Positions 1 through 11,700 of a stretch of DNA of 64,000 nt are shown in pieces. How positions within the stretch are numbered: position 1 is the first letter of the stretch; each line of letters starts with the position of its first letter. Source of the stretch: Beroe forskalii (Eukaryota; Ctenophora; Nuda; Beroida; Beroidae). The translations under genes were made by a program, and so were the position numbers. The DNA is taken from positions 682,501-746,500 of the forward strand of contig WFMF01000042.1 in the NCBI GenBank assembly GCA_011033025.1, given 5' to 3'. Under the pieces are notes generated by a model that searched no databases, had not been told where the DNA came from, and saw only the letters and a program-made list of their open reading frames with translations.

Positions 1-2340
1 CATATTTTAAACGTTACTGAGATTTATTAAGGTAAAGATCATTCAGAACTAAGTAATACTAACCCCAGCTGAAGTCAGGTAATGTTAATTAGCACCTGGT
101 TTTGTGGTATGGGTGGTGACCGGCGTATTAGCTTTCCCACAGATCCCTGAGTCCCTCTCCCATTGACCAATCAGGTCCCTGATTCCCTCTCACATTGACC
201 AATCAGCCCACGATTTAACCGTGAACTCGCCCGATGATTGGTCAACGTCACGAGGATTTCGGGGTTCTGCGAGTTAATACACGGCTGATAGTATTCACTT
301 TGTACTCAATCAAATCCTTGCTTTCCATTGAAGAGAGGCTTTAATAATTTGATAACCAGACATAAAATTATGCTTGAATACGATGGCTATAATATCGCCA
401 GACACGAAATTCAGATGGGTATACGGTTTTCTAGTTTATACTGGTTAAAGCAATGAAGATTTGAAGCTCAGAGAGAATCAATATTTTCCATATTTCATAT
501 CGTAGCATGTAAAACCACTCAGATAATTTACAGCAATATATCAGATTGTTTAATTTCATCAAGTCACCAATTAATGAACCATCTAATAACGTCACTTTCA
601 GTTATCTATATGATTTCTACTCACCCTATATTTCTCTAATTCTAATTCTCTTCTAAATGTGAAGAGAGCATCAGTGTAACACACTGTGTTTCACTGTTTC
701 GCTACATTACACAGCGCCACCTGTTGGAACTGAGTACCACTATGAGTCTTGTGATGATGGAATGTGGAAAAGGAAATTATTGGAGAGGAAAAGAGAGCCA
801 GGGAATTATAATCCAGGACAAAAGTTAAAAAGTTAACTCGATTTCACATCTTCAAGACTCGTGTTATTGGAGATTTGAGAGTAAAATTTGGTGTCTAGGT
901 TATTCAAAAAGGCTTTGTTTGTGTCTAGGTTATTTAAAATGGCCGGGTAAGTGGATTGTATGGAAACTGCTGAGTGCTGGTACCTACTTGTTTGTGTGTA
1001 TGTAGATATGTATCGATTTTAGTTGGCCATCCTGGGTGAACGATTAATCGATGACCAGAAAAAAGCGGCATCACCAAATCGTGTCAACAGTCACTGGTGA
1101 CTCCAAGTATATCCCACGATTATATCACTTGATTACATCACTTGACCGTGAAGTGGATAAGATAGGAGGAAGAGTAGAAGTGATTTCACTGATTACACTC
1201 ATTGAAATTATACATGTAATTAGTTCCCTCCTCCTTACAACATGGAGAGACGATATGTTTAATGCTGTATTTCTATGTTATCATCTGTCCTCCAACCGAA
1301 CACTGTATACACTCAGTTTTATTTAAAAGAAACTGAGCCCAGAATTTTGCATCATACGGCCCTGAAAATTAAGAAAGTTGTAGCCTTTAATATCAATAAG
1401 TTTCTTATTTTCTAAGTTATCTCGCTTCTAATCGAACCCTATACATATCAGTTATTAGGGAAAGTTAATGAAATTCTGATAGGAATCAGTGATCCCTATC
1501 AGTTTACCATTGGTTACTGGTTACTACTGATTACTGATTCCTAGGTGGTGTATTGTACCCGTAATGGGCAACAAATTATCAGTTCCCACACTGGATTCAT
1601 AAAGTCATACAATATAAGTACTAACATGATATATTGAAATATACATCAGTGATAAGTTTATAATGTAAAACATTGTTATGTATTTATATTATGCACCTAT
1701 ATGGCACATCAGTTAAAAACTCAATACACCCAATATTTAAATACATTGTAGTTGCTGACCTTGATGTGATTCTTTGCACTACAAATCTTACATCATCCCT
1801 TGAAACCTTACTCGGATGTCGCGAGTTCGAACAACGCCCTCTGAAATTTCCACATAACCGCCATTTGAGCGTGCGTGATACTGATAGTATACCAAGTATT
1901 CACATGGTGCTGCGCGCGGTGCTAGTCGGGTATTTCAGAGCGATTCTCACTTCTCAAAGTACCTTGCGTTACATCACCCCTGGTAACCCTCATGGGCTTG
2001 AAACCTTAAAATAAACATTACATCACCGACCTCATTAACTGGTTTTGTCTGCAGTAATTATAAGTGTGTGATTATGATACAGTAGAGTAAATCACAGTGT
2101 AGTGGTGAAGCCAAGATTCGAATCACAAGATAAATTTCATGATATTAGTTTGAGAACCACAAAACTTGGCTCTTTAATGTTTGTGCAGTCCCTAATAGTT
2201 AATACATAAAAGTTAAAACTTCCCTATACTTTTATCTACACACCACAGTGCAGAAGTGCTGTAATCTGATCAATCCTTGTAGACAGCCAGTAGATAATAA
2301 TTAATCACTACATTGTACATTGTACTACGTGTAATAGTGT
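1..2340. other. Intergenic, no gene supported
   Basis: I see no convincing coding signal on either strand. The short open frames here (for example 1051-1326 and 1673-2014) lack codon structure, splice context or any recognisable motif. The only structure is the CCAAT-box pair near 140-270, listed separately. The rest is AT-rich DNA without evident repeats. Confidence 0.6.
140..270. repeat. Short element with inverted CCAAT boxes, copy 1
   Basis: TTGACCAATCAG occurs twice (near 160-175 and 195-207) and faces the inverse GATTGGTCAA near 235-246. It is followed by a GTCACGAGGATTTCGGGGTT stretch. A second locus at 31540-31625 has the same order: ACCAATCAG, CTGATTGGTCAA, then a similar TTCGGG-ATTCT stretch. 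I read the two as copies of a short hairpin-type element that carries CCAAT boxes. Confidence 0.5.
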
Positions 2341-2417
2341 AAGTTATATTAGTAGGTTCGCTAACTTTTCACATGCATATTATGCATGCTTATGCACTAC
2401 TATCTTTCTGCTCACCT

Positions 2418-2530
2418 ACTAATATTAGTATTGGCCATCATTTCAATGCATATTGTGCATATGAAACTCGGCTTCGCCTCGTCTAATATGCATCAATATG
2501 CATCTCAATGCTGTCGAATACTAATATATT
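2418..2530. repeat. Branched hairpin element, locus 1 (degenerate)
   Basis: An outer inverted repeat (ATATTAGTATT near 2421 with AATACTAATAT near 2517) encloses a hairpin built from CATATTG/TGCATATG-type stems. Its cap is AACTCGGCTTCGCCTCGT (about 2464-2482). The cap is the same as at 3.4 kb, and the layout of outer stem plus capped inner arm is shared with the loci at 28.6 and 53.2 kb. This copy has the least regular arms. A separate small hairpin (GGGTTA...TAACCTG/CAGGTTA...TAACCC) follows at about 2580-2612. Confidence 0.5.
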
Positions 2531-3387
2531 ATATGGCTCCCAAGCCCTTATTTGCTATCATGTACATAGTAGTATTGAAGGGTTACTAACCTGAACCAGG
2601 TTAATAACCCTTTATATTGAGTCTCTGAGACGGGTTATTAGTCCAGATCGACCGAATAACCCCAACGACATTAAGAGTAAATTTTATCAATTGAACAATC
2701 TTAATCTTGGCTGCATAATCACATCCGTCGCAACAGCAATTAGAGCTTCTCAAAATCAGAGGAGTCAAAAATTAGGTGCTCTAAATCAGTCTTAACGAAA
2801 TCCATGATAGCAAACGGCGATTGAAACACATACTGTTCATCCGGGCTTACAATTTATTTCCGGTATCACGGTTTGACATGACTCTGTACTCGAGAATCGA
2901 GATTCGAGATGAATCATGAACCACAATTAGAATGTTAAAACTTTCTGCCAAACAAATTAGTGGTAGACTCTTATAGCGTCATTATCATGCGTATAAAACG
3001 TATAAGTAGCGAATTCAAAGTACCGACCAAGCTCCCTTATAATTATGTGATAGCCCAGGCTAATTCTGATGGAATTTTAAGAATTACCATGATGTTCAGG
3101 TGAAGAGGAAAAGGGTATCGCTTCATTAAGTTATCGATTCAACACATGAAGATGAACGAATTATCTAAACATCTAACTATAATCCGGTGTAATTCATTTT
3201 CATTCGGCCTGTAAATTCTGTACTGCATATTTGAGTATTCGATACTTTAAAAACTAAATGTAATCAGCCCTGTGAATAAGATTACCAATGGCTCTTGCTT
3301 CCGGAAGTCTGCAGCTCCTATCGAAAGACCATTATTTTCCATGTTTTAACTACGTTTTTAATGAGTAGTTTCGCCATATAATATCAC

Positions 3388-3553
3388 TATTAACCTCAGT
3401 AGAGATAAGTAACATCTAGTTTTGAACTCGGCTTCGCCTCGTACAAAACACATCATTATTGAACTCGGCTTCGCCTCGTACAATAATGCATATATATGTC
3501 GCTCGCTGGCGCTCGCAACATATATCATGTTACTTACCTCTGCTTCGGTTAAT
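3388..3553. repeat. Branched (three-arm) hairpin element, locus 2
   Basis: An imperfect outer stem of about 27 bp pairs ATTAACC...AAGTAACAT (3388-3416) with ATGTTACTT...GGTTAAT (3527-3553). Between the stem strands sit three consecutive hairpins. The stems are GTTTTG/CAAAAC (3419-3449), CATTATTG/CAATAATG (3454-3488) and ATATATGT/ACATATAT (3491-3525). The first two caps are AACTCGGCTTCGCCTCGT; the third is a variant CGCTCGCTGGCGCTCGC. Drawn as single-stranded DNA or RNA this is a four-way, cloverleaf-like fold. No open frame spans it. Confidence 0.75.
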
Positions 3554-3639
3554 AGTTCTATATTATGTTGCGTATTTCATAGCAACTTCAGCGCGGCACC
3601 GGTAAATTGAGGAGCCATGTTATCTAGGTATAATCTGCA

Positions 3640-3746
3640 GAGGTGGTGAAGTGACGTCATTATCAGGGTTTAGAGTGGTGAATTGATGACGTCATTATCA
3701 GGGTTTAGAGTGGTGAACTGATGACGTCATTATCAGGGTTTTGAAT
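3640..3746. repeat. 43-bp CRE-pair module, three TGACGTCA in tandem
   Basis: Perfect TGACGTCA octamers lie at 3652, 3687 and 3722, exactly 35 bp apart. The spacer reads TTATCAGGGTTTAGAGTGGT then GAATTGA. The octamer is the consensus for CREB/ATF bZIP factors. The array is followed by an imperfect GATAACGTTGAAGCGCCT stretch that recurs after other copies of the module. Confidence 0.75.
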
Positions 3747-3797
3747 ATGGGATAACGTTGAAGCGCCTCATTCTAAGCTCAGCAGGGCTATTAGAGG

Positions 3798-4478
3798 ACA
3801 TGTTGGTAAATTGAGCGATCCGTCGAGGCCAGTATCACGCCAGTATCGCGCCAGTATCAGGCCAGTACCACGCCAGTATCACGCCAGTATCGCGCCAGTA
3901 TCAGGCCTACCTCACGCCGTTATCGCGCCAGTATCACGCCAGCATCACGCCAGTAGCGCGCCAGTAGCACACCAGTTGCGCGCCAGTAGCGCGCCAGTAG
4001 CACGCCAGTATCGCGCCAGTATCGCGCCAGTATCGCGCCAGTATCGCGCCAGTAGCGCGCCAGTATCACGCCAGTATCGCGCCAGTCGACACTAACTTTA
4101 AGCCAGGACGCCAGTAGCACGCCAGTATCAGATCATATACTGGCGTGTTACTGGCGTCCTGGCTTAAAGTTAGGTTCGACTGGCACGATACTGGCGTGCT
4201 ACTGGCGTGCTACTGGCGTGCTACTGGCGCGTTACTGGCGTGATACTGGCGTGATACTGGCGCGATACTGGCGTGCTACTGGCGTGCTACTGGCGCGCAA
4301 CTGGCGTGCTACTGGCGCGCTACTGGCGTGATACTGGCGTGATACTGGCGCGATAACGGCGTGAGGGAGGCGTGATACTGGCGCGATACTGGCGTGATAC
4401 TGGCGTGGTACTGGCCTGATATTGGCGTGATACTGGCGTGATACTGGCCTCGACGGATCGCTCAATTTACCGACGTGT
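3798..4478. repeat. Foldback element built of a CGCCAGTA minisatellite
   Basis: The left arm (3798-4135) is a tandem array of about 10 bp units of the type CGCCAGTATCA/CGCCAGTAGCG. The right arm (4137-4478) is its reverse complement. The outer ends match as inverted repeats (GGTAAATTGAGCGATCCGTC at 3805; inverse at 4452-4471) and the tip is a near-perfect hairpin around 4100-4165 (AACTTTAAGCCAGGACGCCA and its inverse). Open frames on both strands only read the repeat in frame and are not genes. No clear target-site duplication was found. Confidence 0.8.
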
Positions 4479-4558
4479 TTAATTAAATGATGTGCAGATG
4501 ATTAATGTATCTTGAGATCCTGGATCCTGGATCGCTAGGTAATACAACAGAGGGCGTG

Positions 4559-4712
4559 GATATTAGACCTGGGACTACACGCCCCCTCCCCGCCCCCCCC
4601 CCCTCTTAGGGAGGGGGGCAGGCTCCCTAGTTAAACCTGGAACTACACGCCCCCTCCACGCCCCCTCCCGCCCCCTCTCTTAGGGAGGGGGCAGGCTCCC
4701 TAGTTAGACCTG
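4559..4712. repeat. GC-rich tandem repeat, two units
   Basis: Two imperfect copies of a C-rich unit: ACTACACGCCCCCTCC, then CTCTTAGGGAGGGGG, then CAGGCTCCCTAGTTA, then ACCTGG. Each unit holds a small hairpin formed by the CCCTC/GAGGG runs. Nothing suggests coding. Confidence 0.65.
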
Positions 4713-5699
4713 GGAATCCTAAACTGACATTGGGCGCATGTTCACTGTTCAGTAACGAAAAAGTGGAAATGCCGCCTTGGTGCATTGAATGTTTTCTGAT
4801 ATTCCATGAATTTTTGGTTTGCACGAAAAGAACTTAAAGCAGAGATTCTGATTAAGCTGCCAACAGCGAACACAGCAAGACGACCCATTCAGTAACTTGA
4901 TACAGGAAAGGTCTCGGTCCAAGTGTAAGTACTCTTGTGGTAGGTATTCCCATTCAAGATAATAGAAGATTATTTAAAAGTTATTTAAAATTTGGATACT
5001 TTACGGATGGGTACTTGCGATTTATACTGTTCACTGGAATGTAGTATGGATAATTTTCACTTTTCAGTTTTATCTTGTTGGCTCGGCGAAGTGAAACGAC
5101 TGGAATTCGTTAAAACTTCAGCGTCATCAATAATACCTCAAATTTGATTGTATAAAGTAGAGTTGTAATTTTCAAAACGCCGAGCCAAGAAGAGAACAGG
5201 AAAGGTTGAACATTTAATCCCCACAGACACGATTCTTTAACACTTGAAATGTGTCGAATTTAAACTACATAAGTACATACTTTAACAGATTTAGCCTAGT
5301 TTTAGATATTTTGACTGATTATTTAAGCTGGTGTTAAATGTTAGCGAAGTCTATAAAGTGAGGTCAAATGACTCCTTTAGAATAGTATTTGGAATGGTAC
5401 ATACTGCTTATAGCGTCTAAGTACTTCAGTAGTTTTGCGTAATACTCCTTACAATAAACAGCCGCAAGTCTTTGTTTAACTTGACAGATTGACCCTAGTT
5501 TGATTCGATTTTTTGACAGATTTAGCATGTTGTTAGGTAATTGTGAAGACTATAACAGTTGAGTGTCAGATTGAAAGATTGAGTATCCGGGTGTTTGAGA
5601 AGTTGAGTGTCAGTAGTTATATGTATTCCCCTAGGAATTCCAACCTGTCATCAGGACAGGTTTGTTGAAAATAAATATACAGTTTGACATCAGAAATTC

Positions 5700-5752
5700 A
5701 TGAGTGACGTCATCAACTCTCCACTTCAAACCCTGATAATGACGTCACACTC
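5700..5752. repeat. 43-bp CRE-pair module, inverted copy
   Basis: TGACGTCA at 5705 and 5740 are 35 bp apart. The spacer is the reverse complement of the 3.6 kb copy (ATCAACTCTCCACTTCAAAC then CCTGATAA). It shows that the module occurs in both orientations. Confidence 0.75.
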
Positions 5753-6614
5753 AGTTGTGAAACCGTTGAAGTGCGAGCACGGAAAATAATAAAAGCGCTA
5801 AATTGTTAAGTTGAGTCGATTGTATGATTTGCTGTCTAGTTCATGGAGTATGGCAACTAGCCTGTCGTAGAGAAATATGCTAAATATATGCTTGCAATGT
5901 TATGTAGGAATAAAGTGAAAAAATGCATGAAATTTGCAGACTTTAACCCCTCTGAAAGAAGTGCACATTGCAGCTTTGTTGGTGATTCTTGTGTTATGAT
6001 CCAGGGGCTTTCAATCCAGGATCTTCTTTTTAATCCAGGGGGCTTGTATAATTTTCTGATGGTTTATTGCTTGCAACATTTCAAGTGGCTTGCTGTGGTA
6101 TGCAAGTATTGGACTTTCAGTCACTGCAGATGTATAGTGTATAAAGTATCACAATAAGTGGACCTCAATTTATCACTATATTGTGTTACTTGGATCATAA
6201 TTACTGAACATTGAACATGGATCAATCCTATTAAGCTATTAGCTATTATTGTTAGCTATTATTGTAATTAGCTGTTATCAAATATCAGCGATTATATCAT
6301 TATGCGAATATGAAGCTGTCTCAAATCTTCTTGAAAACCTTCTCATGCTCAAATGGAAAATTAATCTTAATAATACAGCAATATGATCTTTTGTGCCTAC
6401 TTTAGTACTGTTTTCTTACTAAAATTACTGACAATGCATCACTTCTGTACTGCGATATGTAGATACGGTTAGCAACATAAGTACAAATAGAAATAGTGAT
6501 GTTGAAGGAAAATGAGTAGCCTGTGAAGCTTCAAAAGCTTTGAAACTGAACTTTTAGATGGTGCTTCTTTGTAAAGTTTTATCTAAAAGGTTTATGATCA
6601 GCTGAAAAGTGTAT

Positions 6615-6640
6615 AAACTGTTACTTTAAAGTAACAGTTT
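6615..6640. repeat. 26-bp perfect palindrome
   Basis: AAACTGTTACTTT is followed directly by its reverse complement AAAGTAACAGTTT, with no loop. It lies in AT-rich intergenic DNA with no neighbouring gene part that would explain it. Confidence 0.6.
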
Positions 6641-7116
6641 TACTTATCTATCACTAAAACTTAATGCATTGTATAGTGCAATGTATAGTACGCCCTACAC
6701 AGTATAGGTACACAACAGTTAACTCCTGCAGTTAGTGAGTTAGTATCGGTTTACAGACAATATTTACATGAGATCATTAACTATTGGGCTCTGGCTAGTT
6801 ATTTGTAGCTGTGGATTGTGCAAGTACTGAAAGGTGACCTTGTTATCTCAAAACGATCATGCAATGATATCTATGTTACTCACTTCTTTACTTCGGGATC
6901 AAAATTTTGACAAAACAATTATCATGTTTGATCATTGCCGAGTTTTGATGCTCATATCTAAAGAAATATACGTATGCAAACTCGAAACTTTGTCAAAAAA
7001 TGTGCTTATTGCTAAATGCTAGATCACTGTAACAACAGACCAAATTAAACTTACAAAACCCGAAAGACAGGTCATAAAATCCTTTTGATTTCGTAGCATA
7101 ATTCCTCCCTTTTCAG

Positions 7117-8712
7117 ATTTGAATGTGCCCAGTAACCCTGCAACACTACGAGATCTCACTATTGACAGTGGTCAGTCTAAGGTTGATGTGCCTTGTACGC
7201 TGCCTGACAGTTATCCTTCTGCTACTGCGACATGAGTAGAATTAGTGACGTCATTATCATAGTTTAAAGTGGTGAGTTTGTGACGTCATTTTCATAATTC
7301 AAAGTGGTGAGTTAGTGACGTCATTCTCATAGTTTAAAGTGGTGAGTTGGTGACGTCATTTTCATAGTTTGAAGTAGTGTGTTGGTGACGTCATTTTCAT
7401 AGTTTAAAGTGGTGAGTTGATGACGTCATTCTCATAGTTGATGACGTGAAGGCACCTTTTAAACGTTGATATTTGATTTTTTAAATTATGTTTGGTTTTG
7501 AATCATCAATTTTTATTCGTTTATCATTCGTCCAAACAGGAGTGCTTCTTAGAACTATTATCCAAGATTTCCAATTTCGAAAAGTCAAAAGCACATTTCG
7601 CTTTTTTCAATAATTTTGACAAGTGATCTCAGCGTAACAATTTGATCATGATTTAGTCATGATTTACTGTAAATGTGACTGCTCGTGCAGGGAGGTGCCA
7701 ATCTCTTCCAATAGAAACTTATCTACTCAGCAACAGATTTTCTGTCAAATAATTTCGTGGTACGCACAGGTCATTAATTGTATAAATAGGAAGGGCTGGG
7801 CACCACTCGTCAAGGAATGTGTGTTTTGAATAGTCATTCTCATAGTTTAAAGTGGTGACACCATTTCCAGCTACAAGCCCTTGATACCAAACGTCACACT
7901 TCATAACATTATCATTCTACAACATATCTTCATTTTGACGTATTTTTCACATCAAACCACCGCTTTATTATGGCACGATGCTGTTATTTGAACGGTTCTA
8001 CGCCGATGATCTCAGATAAATACTACATACACAAATTTCCGTTGATTCAAAAGAATAAAATCATCAGCTCTTTTCATAAAATTATACACGAAAGCATTCA
8101 CCTTTTTCCCTTTTCGATGCGAATTTTTCTCATTCCTGGGTCTACTTTTACATCAAGGGCGCGAAGGTTGTTTTAGTCATTCCTATGCGCATAACGGAAC
8201 ACCAAAACGCGCGCATTCGGATTTTAGTCCGTTTTAATGGCACTAAATTTGAATGTCGTACATTTTTGCGTGAATTGAATCTTTGGATCATTGATAAATT
8301 TCCACGTTTTGATGATTTAATCATTTCAGATGGTTCAAATATGATTCATCGGATGTTCCTCAACAGATAATAGACTTAGATGATACATTCTACGATTCTA
8401 AAACGGGAAATCTGTACCTTATCAACACCAATTCGTAAGTATCGGAGTTTTGACGGTAATTTCATATTTTGGCGTTATTCAAGTGTTTATCGAATGATTA
8501 CTTTGTTTTTATTCGATGAAATGAACCATTCCTGAAACACTGTTCAATTCTCTGCTTAATAACTACTATAACCTTGCCCCGTCAATTGCCGGATCACATG
8601 TTACAGATAACTTCCCTCAGAGCCAGTCAGTCGGGAACCTACGAATGCAGAGCAGGAAACACCAAACTTGACGAGTACACCGTCACAGAGAAAGTCAACA
8701 TTCAAGTGACAG
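7117..8712 (+). other. Ig domain 1 exons of the receptor
   Basis: Three exons encode the first recognised domain. Exon 7117-7231 has the B-strand Cys (KVDVPCTLPDSYP); 8330-8434 has the C-strand Trp (WFKYDSSDVP) and an LYLINTN strand; 8621-8712 has SGTYECRAGN. The donor of 7117-7231 reads ATGAGT where GTGAGT is expected. With a G at that base the phases (2 to 1 nt) join exactly to give ATWFKY. The acceptor at 8620 (CTTCCCTCAG) was chosen over an upstream AG at 8606 because only it keeps the frame. Confidence 0.75.
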
Positions 8713-11700
8713 GTTAGATCCTCATTTAAATGAAATGATGGAACTTGGAAATATGAATCGTAACGCCAAAAGTTGAACTTAACTTGGAGACGAATAACGG
8801 AAAATTAACACCATTTTACTGAATATTTTTCCCGTGCAAACTATGTTTTGACATTGAAATAGTTTCCTTGCCCGCATGATGTTGTTCTCCCTTTTATCTA
8901 TCACTTCACTGCCAGGGGGAGCCAAAGCAGCGGATTTTCCTCCCACTAAGGCCTACTTTGATGACAAAGTAGCGGTATCTGCTCATGTGGGAGATAGTCT
9001 GACGCTGAGATGCGCGGCTTACGGCTACCCTGTACCGCAGTAAGTCTACAGAGGTGGCGGCGTGAGGGTTTGGTGGAAATTATCGGGCAGATTTTATATA
9101 TTTGTATACTCTTGGATTGAATATTTTATTTCTGAGAATTATTATAACTGGCATAAAATTTTGTGACATGGACATTGTTGTTCACTGTTTTATTTAAATC
9201 AGTGATTTTTTTCTGCGATCCCCAGATATACCCTATTCACTCAGGGTCCACTGGTATTTTGGGGATGATGTGGATACGTTGTGTAGGATTCCCAGCAGTA
9301 GATATGAGAGCTTCGATAATGGTAGACCTCACACGTGACACACTTGACTACTGCACTCATCATCACGTGACACGCACCATCACCTTCATGTGGGAGAAAT
9401 CATCTTCAGCACACGTGCATAGGTTCACTTTAACAGTCATCGTCCAGCCTTGAAACTTTGAAACTCACAACTGCAAATTTCATTTTTTTTGATTTCCTTA
9501 GTTTCCTTTTTAAGTTTGCGTATTTTCCTATTTTTGGTTCCCTGAGTCCCTGTTTTTGACTTCTTCCCATTCTAGGTAGAACTGTAATCATGCACCGAGT
9601 AAAGGAACAAGATAACGATTACACATACGAGTGTAAAGCCCAGTCCACCGAGTTCTCAGATTCCAAGAAGATTGGGGTTTTAACCAATGTGGGAACTTAC
9701 AGTGAGTGTTAACCAATGTGGGAACTTACAGTGAGTTTTAACCAATGTGGGGACTTACAGTGAGTTTTAACCAATGTTGGAACTTACAGTGAGTTTTAAC
9801 CAATGTTGGAACTTACAGTGAGTCTTAGCGTCTAGGGAATTGTGTCAACTTCAACAGAAAGAGGACGAGTATTTTCTATTTTATTTGAAAATTTAAATCA
9901 TATACATGAAATCGTACATGGCAATTGGCAAATAGTTTAGTTACAAACATTATTAAGTTGTAGCAGTTATGACAAATTTGACTAAAATGACTATTTCTCA
10001 CACACGCAACATTCCCCAGAAAAGCTGGAAATAACGCAAGACGTACTGAACTACATCCCTCACTACGCCTCCAATGTAACCCTGTCTTGTCCTGTAACTG
10101 GGGCGGACAGGAGCTTCTGGTATAGGAACGGGAGGAGGATCAGCGCTCAACAGAACGGGTTAGAATACAGGACAAGAATATTTGAGATATCTTGAACAGG
10201 ATGGGTGAGGGAATTACAGATATATCTGAGTTATAAACATTGGATGTCCATGCTGAACGGCATGTTTTTGAACAAGGAACTGAAGCTGAGAAATTGAAAA
10301 TGAAATGGAATACAAAGCATTACAATATGGTTTAAAAAAAACTGTTTGATTATTTGTTTGAAACTTTTGTTTGAAACTTTTGTTTGAAACTTTTTGTGTT
10401 CCAGTTGGTTATTGAATATTGATGTACTTGAGCAACTTTTAAGCGTATTTTTTCTGTCGATTAGAAAGATAAAATCATTTTGTCTCCCAGGGATAGCTAC
10501 GTTCTGGACGGGGCTGCTAACTCCATCACGATAACTGTGTCAGTGTTGACACACGGGGTCTACACCTGTCTCAGTCTCGGCAGTCCGAGGTATGCCAGAA
10601 CAACCCTCAAATTGCAACCCTCAAATTGCAACCCTCAAATTGAAACCCTCAAATAGCAACCCCTCAAATAGCAACCCCTCAAATTGCAACCCCTAAAATT
10701 GATTCCCCTTAAAATGCAATCCTTTAATTTGTAACCCCTAAATTGTAGCCCGATGCTGTATTATAGAGGTAGTCCCTGAAAGCCAACGAGATTTTATCAC
10801 TTTTTCACTGTAATATGTGCTTCCAATCAACTCCAAAGTATTTCTGTTCTCAGTAGTGACGAGTTGTATGGTGGACTTGCCCTCAAAAACCTTCACATCA
10901 GTGAGTAGAAGTAAATTTCTTTCGTACTAAGGCACTTTAATCAGTGAGATTTTCAGAAACTCGCACATCGTTATGTGCGTACCAATTACGTGATGCAGTT
11001 AAGTGTGCTATAAGGTATGTTATTTACGTTTTATCGACGCTTTATGGAAGATAATAATGACACGCGTTTTAACGATTATTTCTTCAGCGAGACCCTTCCT
11101 TCCTCTTGTCATAACTCTGTTCAGAGACCTTACAAACGACCCAGAAACCTCGAATCAGGTAGAAAGAAATACCTTGTACGAGAAATAGTCATCTTAATTA
11201 TAATTTCGTAAGAGCACGTGAATAATGTTTGTTTGTGCTCCCGTACACAATTAAATTTGAGCTTGCCAAGAAAATATCAAGAGAAACGAATGCAAACGGG
11301 AGAAAGGAGGTGCCGTTGCTATGGAGTTGGATATTTGCGCACGTGCAACATAAAGTAGTTTGTAAAGTAGTGTTGATATTACGTTAGTGATTAAAGCTGT
11401 CGAGATGTTGATGTTTTTAAATTTGTAGTTCATGAGGCATGTAGGAATATTTTGGACGACAGTTATTGGAAGTTTAGGAAAGTAAGAAATTGTTACGAAA
11501 ATAATCTCTAAGCGGTAGAGTTCAACCGATGAAATTCGCATCAAACGATGTTCCTACGTCTGGGCGTGTTTCAAAGTTAATGAGAAGTTCACGAAGTTCG
11601 ATTCAGAACACTTCACGTAAACGTAAAGGAAAACAAAATTGTTGAACTAACGAAATGGACAAACGCGACGCGCGCGCATTTTAATCTTGCGCGCAACGCA

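Larger units (their letters stand above)
4720..7116. other. Intergenic or first-intron DNA upstream of the Ig receptor
   Basis: No exon could be supported. The 5' exons of the receptor, including any signal peptide, may lie here or further upstream; the first recognised exon begins in phase 1. The stretch contains a hairpin at 5641-5661 (AACCTGTC/GACAGGTT), one 43-bp module at 5705-5747 and a perfect palindrome at 6615-6640. Confidence 0.5.

Noticed and set aside
3811-4465. Open frames on both strands over the CGCCAGTA arrays
   Set aside because: They read a 10-bp repeat in three frames; both strands give equally long frames, and the peptide is a plain repeat of SRQYRAS type.
9225-9244. Alternative acceptor CCCCAG before receptor exon 9245-9321
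   Set aside because: Phase joining there runs to a stop after about a dozen codons, whereas the AG at 9244 gives the expected VHWYF strand.
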